From: Halomonas sp. Y3
GTDB lineage: Bacteria; Pseudomonadota; Gammaproteobacteria; Pseudomonadales; Halomonadaceae
Length of the DNA: 64,000 bases
Assembly: GCF_024137965.1 (NCBI RefSeq)
Contig: NZ_CP099975.1
Coordinates: 3,720,001-3,784,000 of the forward strand
Direction of reading: 5' to 3'
Part shown: positions 45,592-56,560 of the stretch, piece by piece
How positions within the stretch are numbered: position 1 is the stretch's first letter
How the letters are laid out: every line of letters starts with the position of its first letter
Program-made: the position numbers and the translations under genes
Notes under the pieces: generated by a model
Seen by the model: only the letters and a program-made list of their open reading frames with translations
Told to the model about the DNA's origin: nothing
Database searches by the model: none

Positions 45592-48048
45592 ATGCCCGCC
45601 ACCGACAAGCAGGATGCTGACATGGACAAGAAGGCCCTCAGCGAACGGGACATCTGCACCAAGTTCATCACCCCGGCGCTGGCGCACGCCGGCTGGGACA
45701 TCCAGACCCAGGTGCGCGAGGAGGTCTCCTTCACCGACGGGCGCATCATCGTGCGCGGGCGGCTGCATATTCGCGGCAAGCGCCGCCGCGCCGACTACTT
45801 GCTCAGCTACCACAAGAACCAGCCCATCGCGGTGATCGAGGCCAAGGACAACAAGCACGGCCTCGGCGACGGCATGCAGCAGGCGCTCGCCTACAGCGAC
45901 GCCCTGGACGTGCCCTTCGTGTTCTCAAGCAACGGCGACGGCTTCCTGTTCCACGACCGCACCGGTCTCGGCAGCCAGACCGAAACCGTGCTCGGCCTCG
46001 ACGACTTCCCCTCCCCGGAGATGCTCTGGGAACGCTACTGCCGCTACCGGGGCCTGGGGCCCGCCGAGCGCTCCGTGGTGGAGCAGCCCTACTACGACGA
46101 CGGCAGCGGCCGCAGCCCGCGCTACTACCAGCGCATCGCCATCAACCGCACCGTAGAGGCGGTGGCCCGCGGCCAAAACCGCATACTGCTGGTGATGGCC
46201 ACTGGCACCGGCAAGACCTTCACCGCCTTCCAGATCATCTGGCGGCTGTGGAAGGCCAAGCAGAAGAAACGCATCCTCTTCCTCGCCGACCGCAACATCC
46301 TGGTCGACCAGACCAAGAACAACGACTTCAAGCCCTTCGGCCAGGCGATGACCAAGGTCACCAACCGCACGGTGGACCCCTCCTACGAGATCTACCTGTC
46401 GCTCTACCAGGCGGTGACCGGCAGCGAGGAGGAGCAGAACATCTACCGGCAGTTTTCGCCGGACTTCTTCGACCTGATCGTCATCGACGAATGCCATCGG
46501 GGCAGCGCGGCGGTGGATTCCGCCTGGCGCCGGGTGATCGACTACTTCGCATCCGCCACCCATATCGGCCTGACCGCCACGCCCAAGGAGACGAAAGAGG
46601 TCTCCAACATCGACTACTTCGGCGAGCCGCTCTACACCTACTCGCTCAAGCAGGGCATCGAGGATGGCTTCCTCGCCCCCTACAAGGTCATCCGCGTGGA
46701 TATCGACCGCGACCTGCAGGGCTGGCGGCCAAGCAAGGGGCAGCGCGACAAGTTCGGCCAGGAGATCGAGGACCGCATCTACAACCAGAAGGACTTCGAC
46801 CGCCAGCTGGTGCTGGAGCCGCGCACCGAGCTGGTGGCGCGCAAGATCACCGAGTTCCTGGAAGGCAGCGACCCCTACCAGAAGACCATCGTCTTCTGCG
46901 AGGACATCGACCACGCCGAGCGCATGCGCCAGGCACTGGTCAACCTCAACCCCAAGCGGGTGGCGGAAAACCGCAAGTACGTGATGCGCATCACCGGCGA
47001 CGAGGCCGAGGGCAAGGCGGAGCTCGACAACTTCATCAACCCCGAGGCGCGCTACCCGGTCATCGCCACCACCAGCAAGCTGATGACCACCGGCGTCGAC
47101 GCCCAGACCTGCAAGCTGATCGTGCTCGACCAGCGCATCCAGTCGATGACCGAGTTCAAGCAGATCATCGGCCGCGGCACCCGCATCAACGACGACTACC
47201 ACAAGCACTGGTTCACCATCCTCGACTTCAAGAAGGCCACCGAGCTGTTCGCCGATCCCGACTTCGACGGTGACCCGGTGAAGGTCTACCAGCCCGGCGC
47301 CGACGACCCCGTCACGCCGGATGATGAGCAGGAAGAGAGCGAGACAGCAGTGGAAGGCGTCGAGGAAGGGCTCGCCGGCTACGAGCTGGAGGATGGCGCC
47401 ACCTGGCAGAACGACGACGCCACGGCCGCGCCCGATACCGGCTTCGGAGACGATGAGGGCCAGGGCAAGCGGGTGAAGTACGTAGTCGATGACGTCACCG
47501 TCAGCGTGGTGGCCGAGCGGGTGCTGTATCACGATGCTAATGGCAACCTGATCACCGAGAGCCTGCGCGATTACACCCGCCAAAAGGTGAAGGAGCAGTT
47601 CGCCTCCCTCGACGACTTCCTGCGCCGCTGGCACGACGCCGAGCGCAAGCAGGCGATCCTCGACGAGCTGGCCGAGCAGGGCATCTTCTGGGAGGAGCTG
47701 ACCGCCGAGCTCGGCAAGAAGCTCGGCGACGAGCCCGACCCCTTCGACGTGATCTGCCATATCGCCTTCGATCGCCCGCCGCTGACCCGCCGGGAGCGCG
47801 CCGAGCAGGTGAAGAAGCGCGACCTCTTCGGCCGCTACGAGGGTCAGGCGCGAAAGGTGCTGGAGTCGCTGGTGGAGAAGTACGCCGACGCCGGCATCAC
47901 GCCCATCGAGGACCCCAAGGTGCTCACCCTGGCTCCCTTCAGCGCCATCGGCGCCCCCATGGAGCTGGTCAATGCCTTCGGCGGCAAGGCCGGCTACACC
48001 CGCGCCGTCCACGAGCTGGAAGATGCCCTCTACCACTCCAGCGGCTGA
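45592..48048 (+). CDS. hsdR: Type I restriction enzyme subunit R (EcoEI-like)
   Basis: 818 residues. N-terminal HSDR_N nuclease domain with [19 protein letters not shown] (PD-(D/E)XK: Asp, Glu-x-Lys). SF2 translocase motifs follow: [13 protein letters not shown] (I), VIDECHRG (II), GLTATP (III) and IIGRGTRIN (VI). A C-terminal EcoEI-type helical domain contacts the methylase core. It translocates and cuts unmodified DNA when bound to HsdM2S. The in-frame ATG at 45622 ([10 protein letters not shown]) is an alternative start. It heads an operon with hsdM, hsdS, the RT-nitrilase gene and a nuclease gene. Confidence 0.95.
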   Translation: MPATDKQDADMDKKALSERDICTKFITPALAHAGWDIQTQVREEVSFTDGRIIVRGRLHIRGKRRRADYLLSYHKNQPIAVIEAKDNKHGLGDGMQQALAYSDALDVPFVFSSNGDGFLFHDRTGLGSQTETVLGLDDFPSPEMLWERYCRYRGLGPAERSVVEQPYYDDGSGRSPRYYQRIAINRTVEAVARGQNRILLVMATGTGKTFTAFQIIWRLWKAKQKKRILFLADRNILVDQTKNNDFKPFGQAMTKVTNRTVDPSYEIYLSLYQAVTGSEEEQNIYRQFSPDFFDLIVIDECHRGSAAVDSAWRRVIDYFASATHIGLTATPKETKEVSNIDYFGEPLYTYSLKQGIEDGFLAPYKVIRVDIDRDLQGWRPSKGQRDKFGQEIEDRIYNQKDFDRQLVLEPRTELVARKITEFLEGSDPYQKTIVFCEDIDHAERMRQALVNLNPKRVAENRKYVMRITGDEAEGKAELDNFINPEARYPVIATTSKLMTTGVDAQTCKLIVLDQRIQSMTEFKQIIGRGTRINDDYHKHWFTILDFKKATELFADPDFDGDPVKVYQPGADDPVTPDDEQEESETAVEGVEEGLAGYELEDGATWQNDDATAAPDTGFGDDEGQGKRVKYVVDDVTVSVVAERVLYHDANGNLITESLRDYTRQKVKEQFASLDDFLRRWHDAERKQAILDELAEQGIFWEELTAELGKKLGDEPDPFDVICHIAFDRPPLTRRERAEQVKKRDLFGRYEGQARKVLESLVEKYADAGITPIEDPKVLTLAPFSAIGAPMELVNAFGGKAGYTRAVHELEDALYHSSG

Positions 48049-48166
48049 CCGGTATCCTGTCGCCATTCGCCATCGCGCCACCCGGCGTTATCCATACCCC
48101 GATGCCGCCCCTCCCGCCTGTGGATGAGCCGGCATCCGCCCAGCATCGCAAGGAATCGACACCCCC

Positions 48167-49657
48167 ATGAGCATCAGCACCACCATCAAGTCCATCCAGG
48201 ACATCATGCGCAAGGACGTCGGCGTCGACGGCGACGCCCAGCGCATCGGCCAGCTTGTCTGGATGCTGTTCCTGAAGATCTTCGATGATCGGGAGCAGGA
48301 GTGGGAGATGTTCGACGACGCCTACCGCTCGCCGATCCCCGAGCCGCTGCGCTGGCGCCGCTGGGCCGCCGACCCCGAGGGCATGACCGGCGACGAGCTC
48401 AAGGAGTTCGTCGATACCATGCTATTCCCCGGCCTGCAGCAGCTGCAGCCCCGCGGCGACGACACCCGGGCCGTGGTGATCCGCAACGTCTTCGAGGACG
48501 CCTACAACTACATGAAGTCCGGCCAGCTGATGCGCCAGGTCATCAACCGGCTGCAGGACGGCATCGACATCAACACCCAGGCCGACCGTCACCAGCTCGG
48601 CGACATGTACGAGCAGATCCTCAAGGACCTGCAGAGCGCCGGCAACGCCGGCGAGTTCTACACGCCGCGGGCGGTGACCGAGTTCATGGTCAATCGGGTA
48701 GACCCCAAGCTCGACGAAATCGTCATGGACCCGGCCTGCGGCACCGGCGGCTTTCTCACCTGCACCATCGAGCACAAGCGCAGCCGCTACGTGCAGACCC
48801 CGGAGGACGAGCAGACCCTGCAGGCCAGCATCCGCGGCATCGAGAAGAAGCCCCTGCCCCACCTGCTGGCCACCACCAACCTGATCCTCCACGGCATCGA
48901 GGTGCCGGAGCAGATCCGCCACGACAACGCCCTGGCCCGCCCGCTGATCAGCTGGGGGCCCAAGGAGCGGGTGGATGTGATCATCGCCAACCCGCCCTTC
49001 GGCGGCATGGAGGAGGACGGCATCGAGACCAACTTCCCCCAGGCCTTCCGCACCCGGGAGACCGCGGATCTGTTCATGACGCTGTTTATCCAGCTCTTGA
49101 AGGAGGGCGGCCGCGCCGCCGTGGTGCTGCCGGACGGCTTCCTGTTCGGCGAGGGCATGAAGACTCGCCTCAAGGAGAAGCTGCTTTCCGAGTGCAACCT
49201 GCACACCATCGTTCGCCTGCCCAACGGGGTGTTCAACCCCTACACCGGCATCAAGACCAACCTGCTCTTCTTCACCAAGGGCCAGCCCACCGAGCAGATC
49301 TGGTACTACGAGCACCCCTACCCCGAGGGCTACAAGAGCTACAGCAAGACCAAGCCGATGCGCTTTGCGGAGTTCGCCACCGAGATCGACTGGTGGGGCG
49401 AGGAGTGCGACGGCTTCGCCGCCCGGGAGGAGACCGAGCAGGCCTGGAAGGTCGGCATCGAGGAGATCAAGGCGCGCAACTACAACCTGGATATCAAGAA
49501 CCCCCACCAGGGCGAGCAGATCAGCCACGACCCGGAGGAGCTGCTTGCGAAATATGCCCAGCAGCAGGCGGAGATCCAGGAGCTGCGCGACCAGCTCAAG
49601 CAGATCCTCGGCGACGCGCTGAGCCATGCGACTTCCAGGGAGGGCGAACAGGCATGA
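48167..49657 (+). CDS. hsdM: Type I modification methylase subunit M
   Basis: 496 residues, N6-adenine methyltransferase. The N-terminal HsdM_N helical domain is followed by the SAM motif VMDPACGTGGFLTC and the catalytic motif IV IIANPPFGGMEED, and the family segment GEFYTPRAVTEFMV. It forms the trimeric methylase with HsdS and protects host DNA. It overlaps hsdS by four bases (ATGA). Confidence 0.96.
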   Translation: MSISTTIKSIQDIMRKDVGVDGDAQRIGQLVWMLFLKIFDDREQEWEMFDDAYRSPIPEPLRWRRWAADPEGMTGDELKEFVDTMLFPGLQQLQPRGDDTRAVVIRNVFEDAYNYMKSGQLMRQVINRLQDGIDINTQADRHQLGDMYEQILKDLQSAGNAGEFYTPRAVTEFMVNRVDPKLDEIVMDPACGTGGFLTCTIEHKRSRYVQTPEDEQTLQASIRGIEKKPLPHLLATTNLILHGIEVPEQIRHDNALARPLISWGPKERVDVIIANPPFGGMEEDGIETNFPQAFRTRETADLFMTLFIQLLKEGGRAAVVLPDGFLFGEGMKTRLKEKLLSECNLHTIVRLPNGVFNPYTGIKTNLLFFTKGQPTEQIWYYEHPYPEGYKSYSKTKPMRFAEFATEIDWWGEECDGFAAREETEQAWKVGIEEIKARNYNLDIKNPHQGEQISHDPEELLAKYAQQQAEIQELRDQLKQILGDALSHATSREGEQA

Positions 49658-51438
49658 GTGCGCGTGAGCTGATTACCGACCACCTCGACCTCTGGACCGG
49701 CGCCGTCACCTCCAGATCGACAGCGGGCAGAGGACGCAATGGAAAGATCGAGCTCACCGGCATCAAGAAGCTGCGCGAGCTGATTCTGGAGCTCGCCGTG
49801 CGCGGCAAGCTGGTGGAGCAGGACCCCGACGACGAGCCCGCCAGCGTACTGCTGGCGCGCATCGCCGAGGAGAAGGCCCGGCTGGTCAAGGAAGGGAAGA
49901 TCAAGAAGCCTAAGAAGCTGCCGGAGGTTGCTCGCAACGACCTTCCAGCCCCGTTGCCGAGAGGGTGGGTGGCAATAACATTATCTCATCTTGGGGTATT
50001 CTGTGGGGGCAAGACCCCTAGCAAATCCAAGGGCGAATTCTGGGATGGGGATATTCCGTGGGTCACCCCCAAAGACATGAAGTTCGCCGAGATCACTGAC
50101 ACTAAGGATCACGTAACTGATGCAGCAACGGCTTCTGGAGGCCTTGAACTTCTTCCACAAAGCGCTGTACTTTTCGTAGTTCGAAGTGGCATTCTCCGGC
50201 GCATGTTCCCCACCGCTATAACGCGCACTCAGTGCACCATCAATCAAGACCTGAAGGCACTACAATTATTCAAGCCAGACATGGCACGATACATCCAAAT
50301 CATGTCTTGGGGTTTTGAAGGATTCATCCTGACCAATCTCACCAAAACTGGCACAACGGTAGAAAGCTTAAAATTCAGCGATTTCGCTTCACAAGCATTC
50401 CCTCTCCCACCTTTGGATGAGCAACACCGCATCGTCGAAAAAGTCGACGAGCTGATGGCCCTCTGCGACCGACTGGAGCAGCAGGTCGGCGACCAGCTGG
50501 AAGCCCATGAGGTGCTGGTCGATACCCTACTCGACGCCCTCACCCGCTCCGCCGATGCCGCCAAAGTGGGCGAAAACTGGGCCCGCATCGCCGAGCATTT
50601 CGATACCCTGTTCACCACCGAAGCCAGCATCGACAAGCTGAAGCAGGCCATCCTTCAGCTGGCGGTGATGGGGCGGCTGGTGGAGCAGGATCCCAATGAC
50701 GAGACTGCAAGCATGCTGCTGGGCCGTATAGCCGGAGAGAAGGCACGGCTGGTCCAGGAAGGGAAGATCAAGAAGTCGAAGTCGCTGCCACCGGTCAGAG
50801 ACGAAGAGCGTTCCTATGCTACTCATGAAAACTGGGTTTGGGCTAGGTTTCAAGATATAGCCAATGAGATATCTACTGGCCCTTTCGGGTCCATGATTCA
50901 CAAACATGACTACGTAGACGATGGCGTACCATTGATCAATCCATCACATATGATCAACGGACAAATTCAGGAAGATAGGTCCGTCAGCGTTACAGCACAT
51001 AAGGCGGAAGAGCTATCCAGCTACAAGCTAAGTTCAGGCGACATCGTGATGGCCAGGCGTGGCGAGGTTGGCCGATGTGCTATCGTCACCGATAGGGAGG
51101 CCGGTTGGCTATGTGGCACAGGAAGCTTCGCACTGCGCTTCTACAAAAATATCAGTCGCAGATATATTCTGATGATGTTTTCAACAGTTGCCGTTCGTGG
51201 TTACCTGGCCGGCAACTCGGTTGGCACGACAATGACCAATCTTAACCATGGCATTTTAAACAAGATGCCAGTCGCCCTCCCTCCGAAAGATGAACAACAC
51301 CGTATCGTCGAAAAAGTCGACGAGCTGATGGCCCTCTGCGATCAGCTCAAGGCCCGCCTAGGCGAGGCCGGCGAGACCCAAACCAAGCTGGCAACAAACA
51401 TTGTAGAGAAAACCATCCAGGAAGAATCATGCCAATAA
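49654..51438 (+). CDS. hsdS: Type I specificity subunit S
   Basis: 594 residues, two target-recognition domains (about 95-245 and 390-540) separated by conserved repeats. The repeat LVEQDPDDEPASVLLARIAE...KARLVKEGKIKK recurs as LVEQDPNDETASMLLGRIAG; DEQHRIVEKVDELMALCD occurs exactly twice. The TRD-coding stretches (about 49975-50430 and 50810-51290) are AT-rich while the repeats are GC-rich, the usual mark of TRD exchange. The last 10 bases overlap the RT gene start. Confidence 0.94.
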   Translation: MSARELITDHLDLWTGAVTSRSTAGRGRNGKIELTGIKKLRELILELAVRGKLVEQDPDDEPASVLLARIAEEKARLVKEGKIKKPKKLPEVARNDLPAPLPRGWVAITLSHLGVFCGGKTPSKSKGEFWDGDIPWVTPKDMKFAEITDTKDHVTDAATASGGLELLPQSAVLFVVRSGILRRMFPTAITRTQCTINQDLKALQLFKPDMARYIQIMSWGFEGFILTNLTKTGTTVESLKFSDFASQAFPLPPLDEQHRIVEKVDELMALCDRLEQQVGDQLEAHEVLVDTLLDALTRSADAAKVGENWARIAEHFDTLFTTEASIDKLKQAILQLAVMGRLVEQDPNDETASMLLGRIAGEKARLVQEGKIKKSKSLPPVRDEERSYATHENWVWARFQDIANEISTGPFGSMIHKHDYVDDGVPLINPSHMINGQIQEDRSVSVTAHKAEELSSYKLSSGDIVMARRGEVGRCAIVTDREAGWLCGTGSFALRFYKNISRRYILMMFSTVAVRGYLAGNSVGTTMTNLNHGILNKMPVALPPKDEQHRIVEKVDELMALCDQLKARLGEAGETQTKLATNIVEKTIQEESCQ

Positions 51439-54400
51439 AACAAAAGGAGTACGACAACCTTGCTTTAACAGATCGTTATCTTACAGACCCGCTACTTCTC
51501 GCGCTAGCTTGGAAGAAAGCACACGACTATGTCCGAAATATCAACTGGTACGCAGATAATTTTGAGCTAGACAAATCCGCTATAAACCTTGCCGAACGCT
51601 GCAAGGAGTGGGGTGCGGAAATTGAAAAAGGCGTTATATTTTCACCACTCGACCTTGTACCAGCGCCAAAAAACCAAGAGTGGGAGTTCAAGAGCCTCAG
51701 TAAAGCAAACGATGAGAAGGGACAAGCATACTGCGTTGAGTGGGGGCCTAAAGAAGAAACAAAAACAAGATTAAGACCTCTGGCTCATATCGGAATAAAA
51801 GAACAAACAATTATGACGCTGGTGATGATGTGCTTAGCCAACAAAGTTGAAAGTGAACAAGGTGACCCATCGATCAGCTACGAAGAAGTTCATAAAAAGA
51901 AAGTCGTCAGCTACGGCAATAGACTTTATTGCAAATATTCTGATGATGGAGAGGCTGAGCATAATTATGGCGCCACAACAACTTACAGCAAGTTTTTCAC
52001 GGACTATCGTAAATTTCTACAGCGCCCTTACTACTTTGCCAATCAATCTCTACCTGAAAAATCACCCGACGAAGAGGTGTATCTAGTTGAGCTTGACCTA
52101 ACGCAGTTTTTCGATTTGATTGATCGAAAAAGGCTGAATGAGCTTGTCCTGAAACTAGCAGAAGAACAAGAAGAGCATCAGGCCGAAAAGCAGGCAGCTT
52201 CAAAGAAAACTCTTAAGTCATTTGAAGACTGGGAGTGGACAAGCTGTGCAGAGAAAGGATATTTTCTCTGCGAAACTGAAATAGTAAAAACCCCACCTAA
52301 AGGATTGCCGCAAGGGTTAGTTGCTTCCGGTTTTTTATCAAATATTTACATGCTGAGCTTTGATACCTATATGTCAGAGCACATGGGAGAGGCGATCCCT
52401 CTTAAAGAAAAAGGAAATGGCCTTAAATTAACTCTTATTGATTACTGCCGGTATGTTGATGACATGCGACTTGTGGTTGCAGGTCCAAGCAGAAAAATAT
52501 ATAACAACAAGAGTCCAGCAAAGGATATTAAGGATGCTGTTAGCAATTGGCTAGACGTTAAGTTAGAAGAAATTAATTTGCATTTAAACAAAAGCAAGAC
52601 CAAGGTTGAGGTTTACCGAGGAAAGTCAAAAGGAATATCCACGTCGCTAGAGGAAATACAAAGCAAAAGCAGTGGGCCAGTGTCCTTTGAAGATACGGGA
52701 GAGTTGCTTAATCAGCTTGAATCACTGCTAATTATCTCTGGAGATGCAGCGTCACAGCAAACGGGAGAAAACTGCAAGATAAATCGGCTTGCGCTAATTG
52801 AAAAAAGCGTTTTTGACGTACGTGAGGACACACTTAGACGCTTCGCGGCAAATAAGATATCCAGAATGCTTAATAGCATGCGTCACTTCACATCTCGTGA
52901 CGTCGATAGCAACGAAAAACCGCTACCTGGTGAGTGGGACTATCTTCAAGAACGTCTTGCGCGCCGTTTGGTGGCTTGCTGGTCGCGTGACCCCGCTCTA
53001 GTCTTACTACTCAAGAAAGGGTTAGAGCTGTTCCCCAGCCCGAAGCTGATAGAGCCCGTACTTGAGCAAATTAGTCATCTCTTAAGCAATGGAGACTCCA
53101 CTTGTCAGAAGTATACCAAACAAGTTGCCATAGCCCGTTATTGCCTTGCAGAAATATTAAGGCATTCGGCCATTTCAATTCACAGAAAAGACCCACAAGC
53201 CATACCAGCTCAAGCTGATAGCGAAGCTTACTTTGACCTGCTTCAGGACTATGCTGCTAAAATTTTAGAAGATTCATCTGGCAGTGTAAGCAACGACAAT
53301 GAAGTCAAGTGTTTTGACTTGCTTTCAGATCAGGCTCGCTTCTTGTTAATGACACGCCTTGACACAGTACTTGAAAGGTCATCAGGTAACTCCGAACAAG
53401 ACATCATTTTCAAGCTGGCGAAAGGTTATCGATATATCACACAGGCACCAGAATCCCAAGACTCGCAATGCCTTGCGACATGCATTCTTATTTCTAGTCA
53501 GCTAGTGACAGACCTCAAGCCAGTAATACGTGCCGCAAGTTGTTTTCTGGACTCCCCCGGCGTGGATGCTAAAAATGTGCTTGAAAGAGTTGCAATTAAT
53601 TCACCTTCTTTAGTGAGAAGCATAATTCTCCATGCCAGACCTCTGACCTATTCTTGGTATAAACTCCCTTTCACAAAAGAGCTTTCTGAAAGGCTATATA
53701 TTTATGTTAAACCTTCAGCAAAGCCTTTGTCTGAAATAACAAGCCCTATAGAAATTTACAAGCTAAGCAGCAGAAATGACAATCCTTTTGCAAATGAAAT
53801 AATGGCCTTGAAGCTTATGCATGGACTTTTAGGAGAGTCCAAAAGGTTTAATCAAGAAAGCGATGAAAATATTGTTGACCTTAGCCGCACAAAGGTTTCG
53901 CTTGCAAGGAAGATTAAAAAGGGAGAAAAAAGCCATTCAACGATTGTGGGGTACTCTTCTCCACCTAGTTACGAGACGTTTGATTTAGAGATTCGCGTTG
54001 ATAGAATTGAATTTCACGCTTCGCTTGCCGAGCTTTCTAGCCATCTGCGACTAGAGCATTTCGGAGATTCAGGTGAGAGCTATCATGAAGCGTCCGTTCT
54101 ACAAAAAATCTCATTAGCTATGCGTGCAATTCTCGCAGGCTCTGCAGACCCGACTGGGTTTGGTCAATCAATAACACCTAAAATAGGATATAGAGGGATA
54201 AAGTCCACTAGTTTCAAGCGACAATTTGGAATGATGACTTCCCCGGAATCTCTCGCTGGGGAGCAGGCACAATTCTCTGCATGGTTAACTACCTTGCTGT
54301 CTAAACTACTAAAATGGCCTGGAATACATGTCAATGACCAAGGTTTTCAGTGGCCAAGAGAATTCACGATTGAAAATGTAAAAAAACTTATAGAAGAACG

Positions 54401-55367
54401 TCTTTCGGCGCTAAAGAAGAGTTATTGCACGCTTTCAAGCATGCCAGGACTTCCTGAGCTTGTCTCTCCGGCATGGGACGAGAGTAAGAGAAGTTTAGTT
54501 GTCGCTATGGTTCAGTCCAAACTGCCTTTTAAGAAAGATTTTTCACAGTATGGGCTTATGCTGGATAATCCTGATTATAGGGCAAAACATCGGCGGCATG
54601 TTGCTCGCATAGCCAAATTAGTGATTCAGCACATAGAGGCTCAGCACATTGAAACGCCAGAAGATGGATCACAGGAGAATCATACCGACCTGATAATATG
54701 GCCAGAACTGGCTGTTCACAAGGATGATATAGACATCCTTGTACAACTCTCTCGCAAGACTCATGCCATCGTTTTTTCCGGTCTGTCTTTTATGCACCAA
54801 AATGGCGTCAAAGGCCCTAATAACTGCGCTTTATGGATTGTCCCTAGAAAGCATAATGGGAATCAGCATGAAATCATGAGGCTGCAGGGGAAGCAGCACA
54901 TGATGAAAGATGAGCTGGGAGTGAGTCCTTGGCGGCCCTATCAACTAATGCTTGAACTTAGACACCCAAAATTCAAAGACAAAAGAGGGTTTGTTATGAC
55001 AGGAGCGATTTGCTTTGATGCGACTGATATAGCCCTAAGCGCTGACTTGCGAGATAAATCTAACGCATTTCTTGTGCCTGCACTGAACCAAGATGTGAAC
55101 TCCTTCGACACCATGGTAGATGCATTGCACTATCACATGTATCAACCTGTTGTGCTTGTAAATTCCGGAGAGTTTGGGAGTTCTTATGCAAAAGCCCCTT
55201 ACAGAGATGCACACAAGCGACTTATTGCCCACTCATCAGGAAACAATCAAGTTGCAATTAATACCTTTGAAATAAATATGTTTGATTTCCGTCGTGATGG
55301 AGTAGGCAAGAGCATGCAGTCAGGCATTGAATTGAAAACGGCCCCTGCTGGCGTAAATAACACCTAA
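51429..55367 (+). CDS. Reverse transcriptase-nitrilase fusion (DRT type 1-like defence protein)
   Basis: 1312 residues. The RT domain (about 70-440) has motif A LVELDLTQFFDLID with D223, the motif B-type GLPQGLVASGFLSNIYM and motif C YVDD at 342-345. A long helical middle region follows. The C-terminal carbon-nitrogen hydrolase domain (about 1030-1290) keeps the full nitrilase triad: E1093 in WPELAV, K1155 in GKQHMMKDE and C1195 in AICFDATD. RT plus C-terminal nitrilase is the architecture of DRT type 1 (UG1-group unknown-group RTs), shown in earlier work to confer phage defence. The gene is much lower in GC than its neighbours. Its ATG lies inside hsdS after AGGAAG, so translation is coupled to the R-M operon. 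Confidence 0.9.
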   Translation: MPIKQKEYDNLALTDRYLTDPLLLALAWKKAHDYVRNINWYADNFELDKSAINLAERCKEWGAEIEKGVIFSPLDLVPAPKNQEWEFKSLSKANDEKGQAYCVEWGPKEETKTRLRPLAHIGIKEQTIMTLVMMCLANKVESEQGDPSISYEEVHKKKVVSYGNRLYCKYSDDGEAEHNYGATTTYSKFFTDYRKFLQRPYYFANQSLPEKSPDEEVYLVELDLTQFFDLIDRKRLNELVLKLAEEQEEHQAEKQAASKKTLKSFEDWEWTSCAEKGYFLCETEIVKTPPKGLPQGLVASGFLSNIYMLSFDTYMSEHMGEAIPLKEKGNGLKLTLIDYCRYVDDMRLVVAGPSRKIYNNKSPAKDIKDAVSNWLDVKLEEINLHLNKSKTKVEVYRGKSKGISTSLEEIQSKSSGPVSFEDTGELLNQLESLLIISGDAASQQTGENCKINRLALIEKSVFDVREDTLRRFAANKISRMLNSMRHFTSRDVDSNEKPLPGEWDYLQERLARRLVACWSRDPALVLLLKKGLELFPSPKLIEPVLEQISHLLSNGDSTCQKYTKQVAIARYCLAEILRHSAISIHRKDPQAIPAQADSEAYFDLLQDYAAKILEDSSGSVSNDNEVKCFDLLSDQARFLLMTRLDTVLERSSGNSEQDIIFKLAKGYRYITQAPESQDSQCLATCILISSQLVTDLKPVIRAASCFLDSPGVDAKNVLERVAINSPSLVRSIILHARPLTYSWYKLPFTKELSERLYIYVKPSAKPLSEITSPIEIYKLSSRNDNPFANEIMALKLMHGLLGESKRFNQESDENIVDLSRTKVSLARKIKKGEKSHSTIVGYSSPPSYETFDLEIRVDRIEFHASLAELSSHLRLEHFGDSGESYHEASVLQKISLAMRAILAGSADPTGFGQSITPKIGYRGIKSTSFKRQFGMMTSPESLAGEQAQFSAWLTTLLSKLLKWPGIHVNDQGFQWPREFTIENVKKLIEERLSALKKSYCTLSSMPGLPELVSPAWDESKRSLVVAMVQSKLPFKKDFSQYGLMLDNPDYRAKHRRHVARIAKLVIQHIEAQHIETPEDGSQENHTDLIIWPELAVHKDDIDILVQLSRKTHAIVFSGLSFMHQNGVKGPNNCALWIVPRKHNGNQHEIMRLQGKQHMMKDELGVSPWRPYQLMLELRHPKFKDKRGFVMTGAICFDATDIALSADLRDKSNAFLVPALNQDVNSFDTMVDALHYHMYQPVVLVNSGEFGSSYAKAPYRDAHKRLIAHSSGNNQVAINTFEINMFDFRRDGVGKSMQSGIELKTAPAGVNNT

Positions 55368-55387
55368 TAGAGGAGATGTTATTAATT

Positions 55388-56081
55388 ATGGCCATCAAGC
55401 AGGGCATCTGGAAACTGGCGGATAGCGCCGGCGAGCCACCACGCAAGCTGCGCGCCGCGGGGCTGGCCGACGAGGGGCTGCTGGAAGAGCAGATCATGCA
55501 GGACGTGGCGATCCTCAATCGAGACTGGCTGCTGATCGGCCGCCAGGTGCGCACCGCCTTCGACAAGCTGGTCGACCTGCTGGCCATCGACGCCAACGGC
55601 ACGGTGATCATCATCGAGCTCAAGCGCGACAAGACCCCACGGGACGTGGTGGCCCAGGCCATCGACTACGCCTCCTGGGTGGTCACCCTGGCCGACTACC
55701 AGCTGATCGATATCTACCAGGCGTTCGCCGAGCGCTATGGCAGGCCTCACGCCACCCTTGGCGAGGCCTTCGAGGCCAAGTTCGGCATCCCGCTGGATAG
55801 CGTGACGCTCAACGAGAGTCATCAGCTGGTGTTGGTCGCCACCCGGCTCGACGCCAGCAGCGAGCGCATCATCACCTACCTCAACGACCACGCTCAGCTG
55901 TCGATCAACGCCATGTTCTTGGCCGCCTTCGAGGATGGCGGCAACCGCTACCTGAGCCGCGCCTGGATGATCGACCCGGACGAACCCAGCCAGCCCGTGG
56001 CCCGCAAGGCGAAGAAGGAGCCGTGGAACGGCGAGTTCTATGTCTCTTTCGGCCCTCACTATCCGTGGGCCGATCCCTGTG
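55388..56081 (+). pseudogene. PD-(D/E)XK nuclease (NucS/DUF91-like), segment 1 of 3
   Basis: About 231 codons, starting 20 bases after the RT gene stop, with AGGAG at 55371. Nuclease core: DWLLIGRQVRTAFDKLVDLLAIDANGTVIIIELKRDKTPRDVVAQAIDYASW, quoted here in part: catalytic Asp in LLAID and ELK triad residues in IIIELKRDK, plus QAIDYASWV. The end EPWNGEFYVSFG is the start of a second conserved domain and is cut by an IS3-family element at 56082. GC-rich, like hsdRM, so it is probably an original member of the hsd operon. Confidence 0.85.
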
Positions 56082-56155
56082 TGTCAACCTGAATCCATAC
56101 ACCGGCTCTGTGAGTTAAGCTCAATATCAGAGCCCGAGGTTCAGGAGCCCGTATC

Positions 56156-56560
56156 ATGCCAAAACCGCCAACCGAGCTGCCCGATCATCAGGTCACGCCG
56201 AACCCCAAGCTGGAGAAGCGCACGCGTCGTCAGTTCTCGACCGAGTACAAGCTGCGCATCCTCGCGGAAGCGGATGCTTGCCAGCATGGTGAGCTCGGGC
56301 AGCTGTTACGCCGCGAAAAACTCTACAACAGCCAGCTGACGACATGGCGTAAGGAGCTTGCCGAGAGCGGCGTGGAGAAGCTCCACAAGACCGCCCCGGG
56401 GCCGACCCCGAGCAAGACGCCGGAGCAGAAGCGTATTGAGGCACTGGAGCGAGAGAATGCCCGTCTTCAGCAACGGCTTTCGACCGCCGAAGACTGCCTG
56501 TCGCTCCAAAAAAAAGCCTTATCGATGCTCGATCGCCTGAACAATGGGAGCGAACCATGA
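56156..56560 (+). CDS. IS3-family OrfA
   Basis: 134 residues. Helix-turn-helix protein with RRQFSTEYKLRILAEADACQ and LLRREKLYNSQLTTWRKEL, followed by a leucine-zipper-like segment (IEALERENARLQQRLSTAED). It overlaps OrfB by four bases (ATGA), so OrfB is likely made by re-initiation rather than frameshifting. Confidence 0.9.
   Translation: MPKPPTELPDHQVTPNPKLEKRTRRQFSTEYKLRILAEADACQHGELGQLLRREKLYNSQLTTWRKELAESGVEKLHKTAPGPTPSKTPEQKRIEALERENARLQQRLSTAEDCLSLQKKALSMLDRLNNGSEP

Noticed and set aside
45925..48081. 718-codon minus-strand frame antisense to hsdR
   Set aside because: Same artefact; hsdR on the plus strand has all family motifs.
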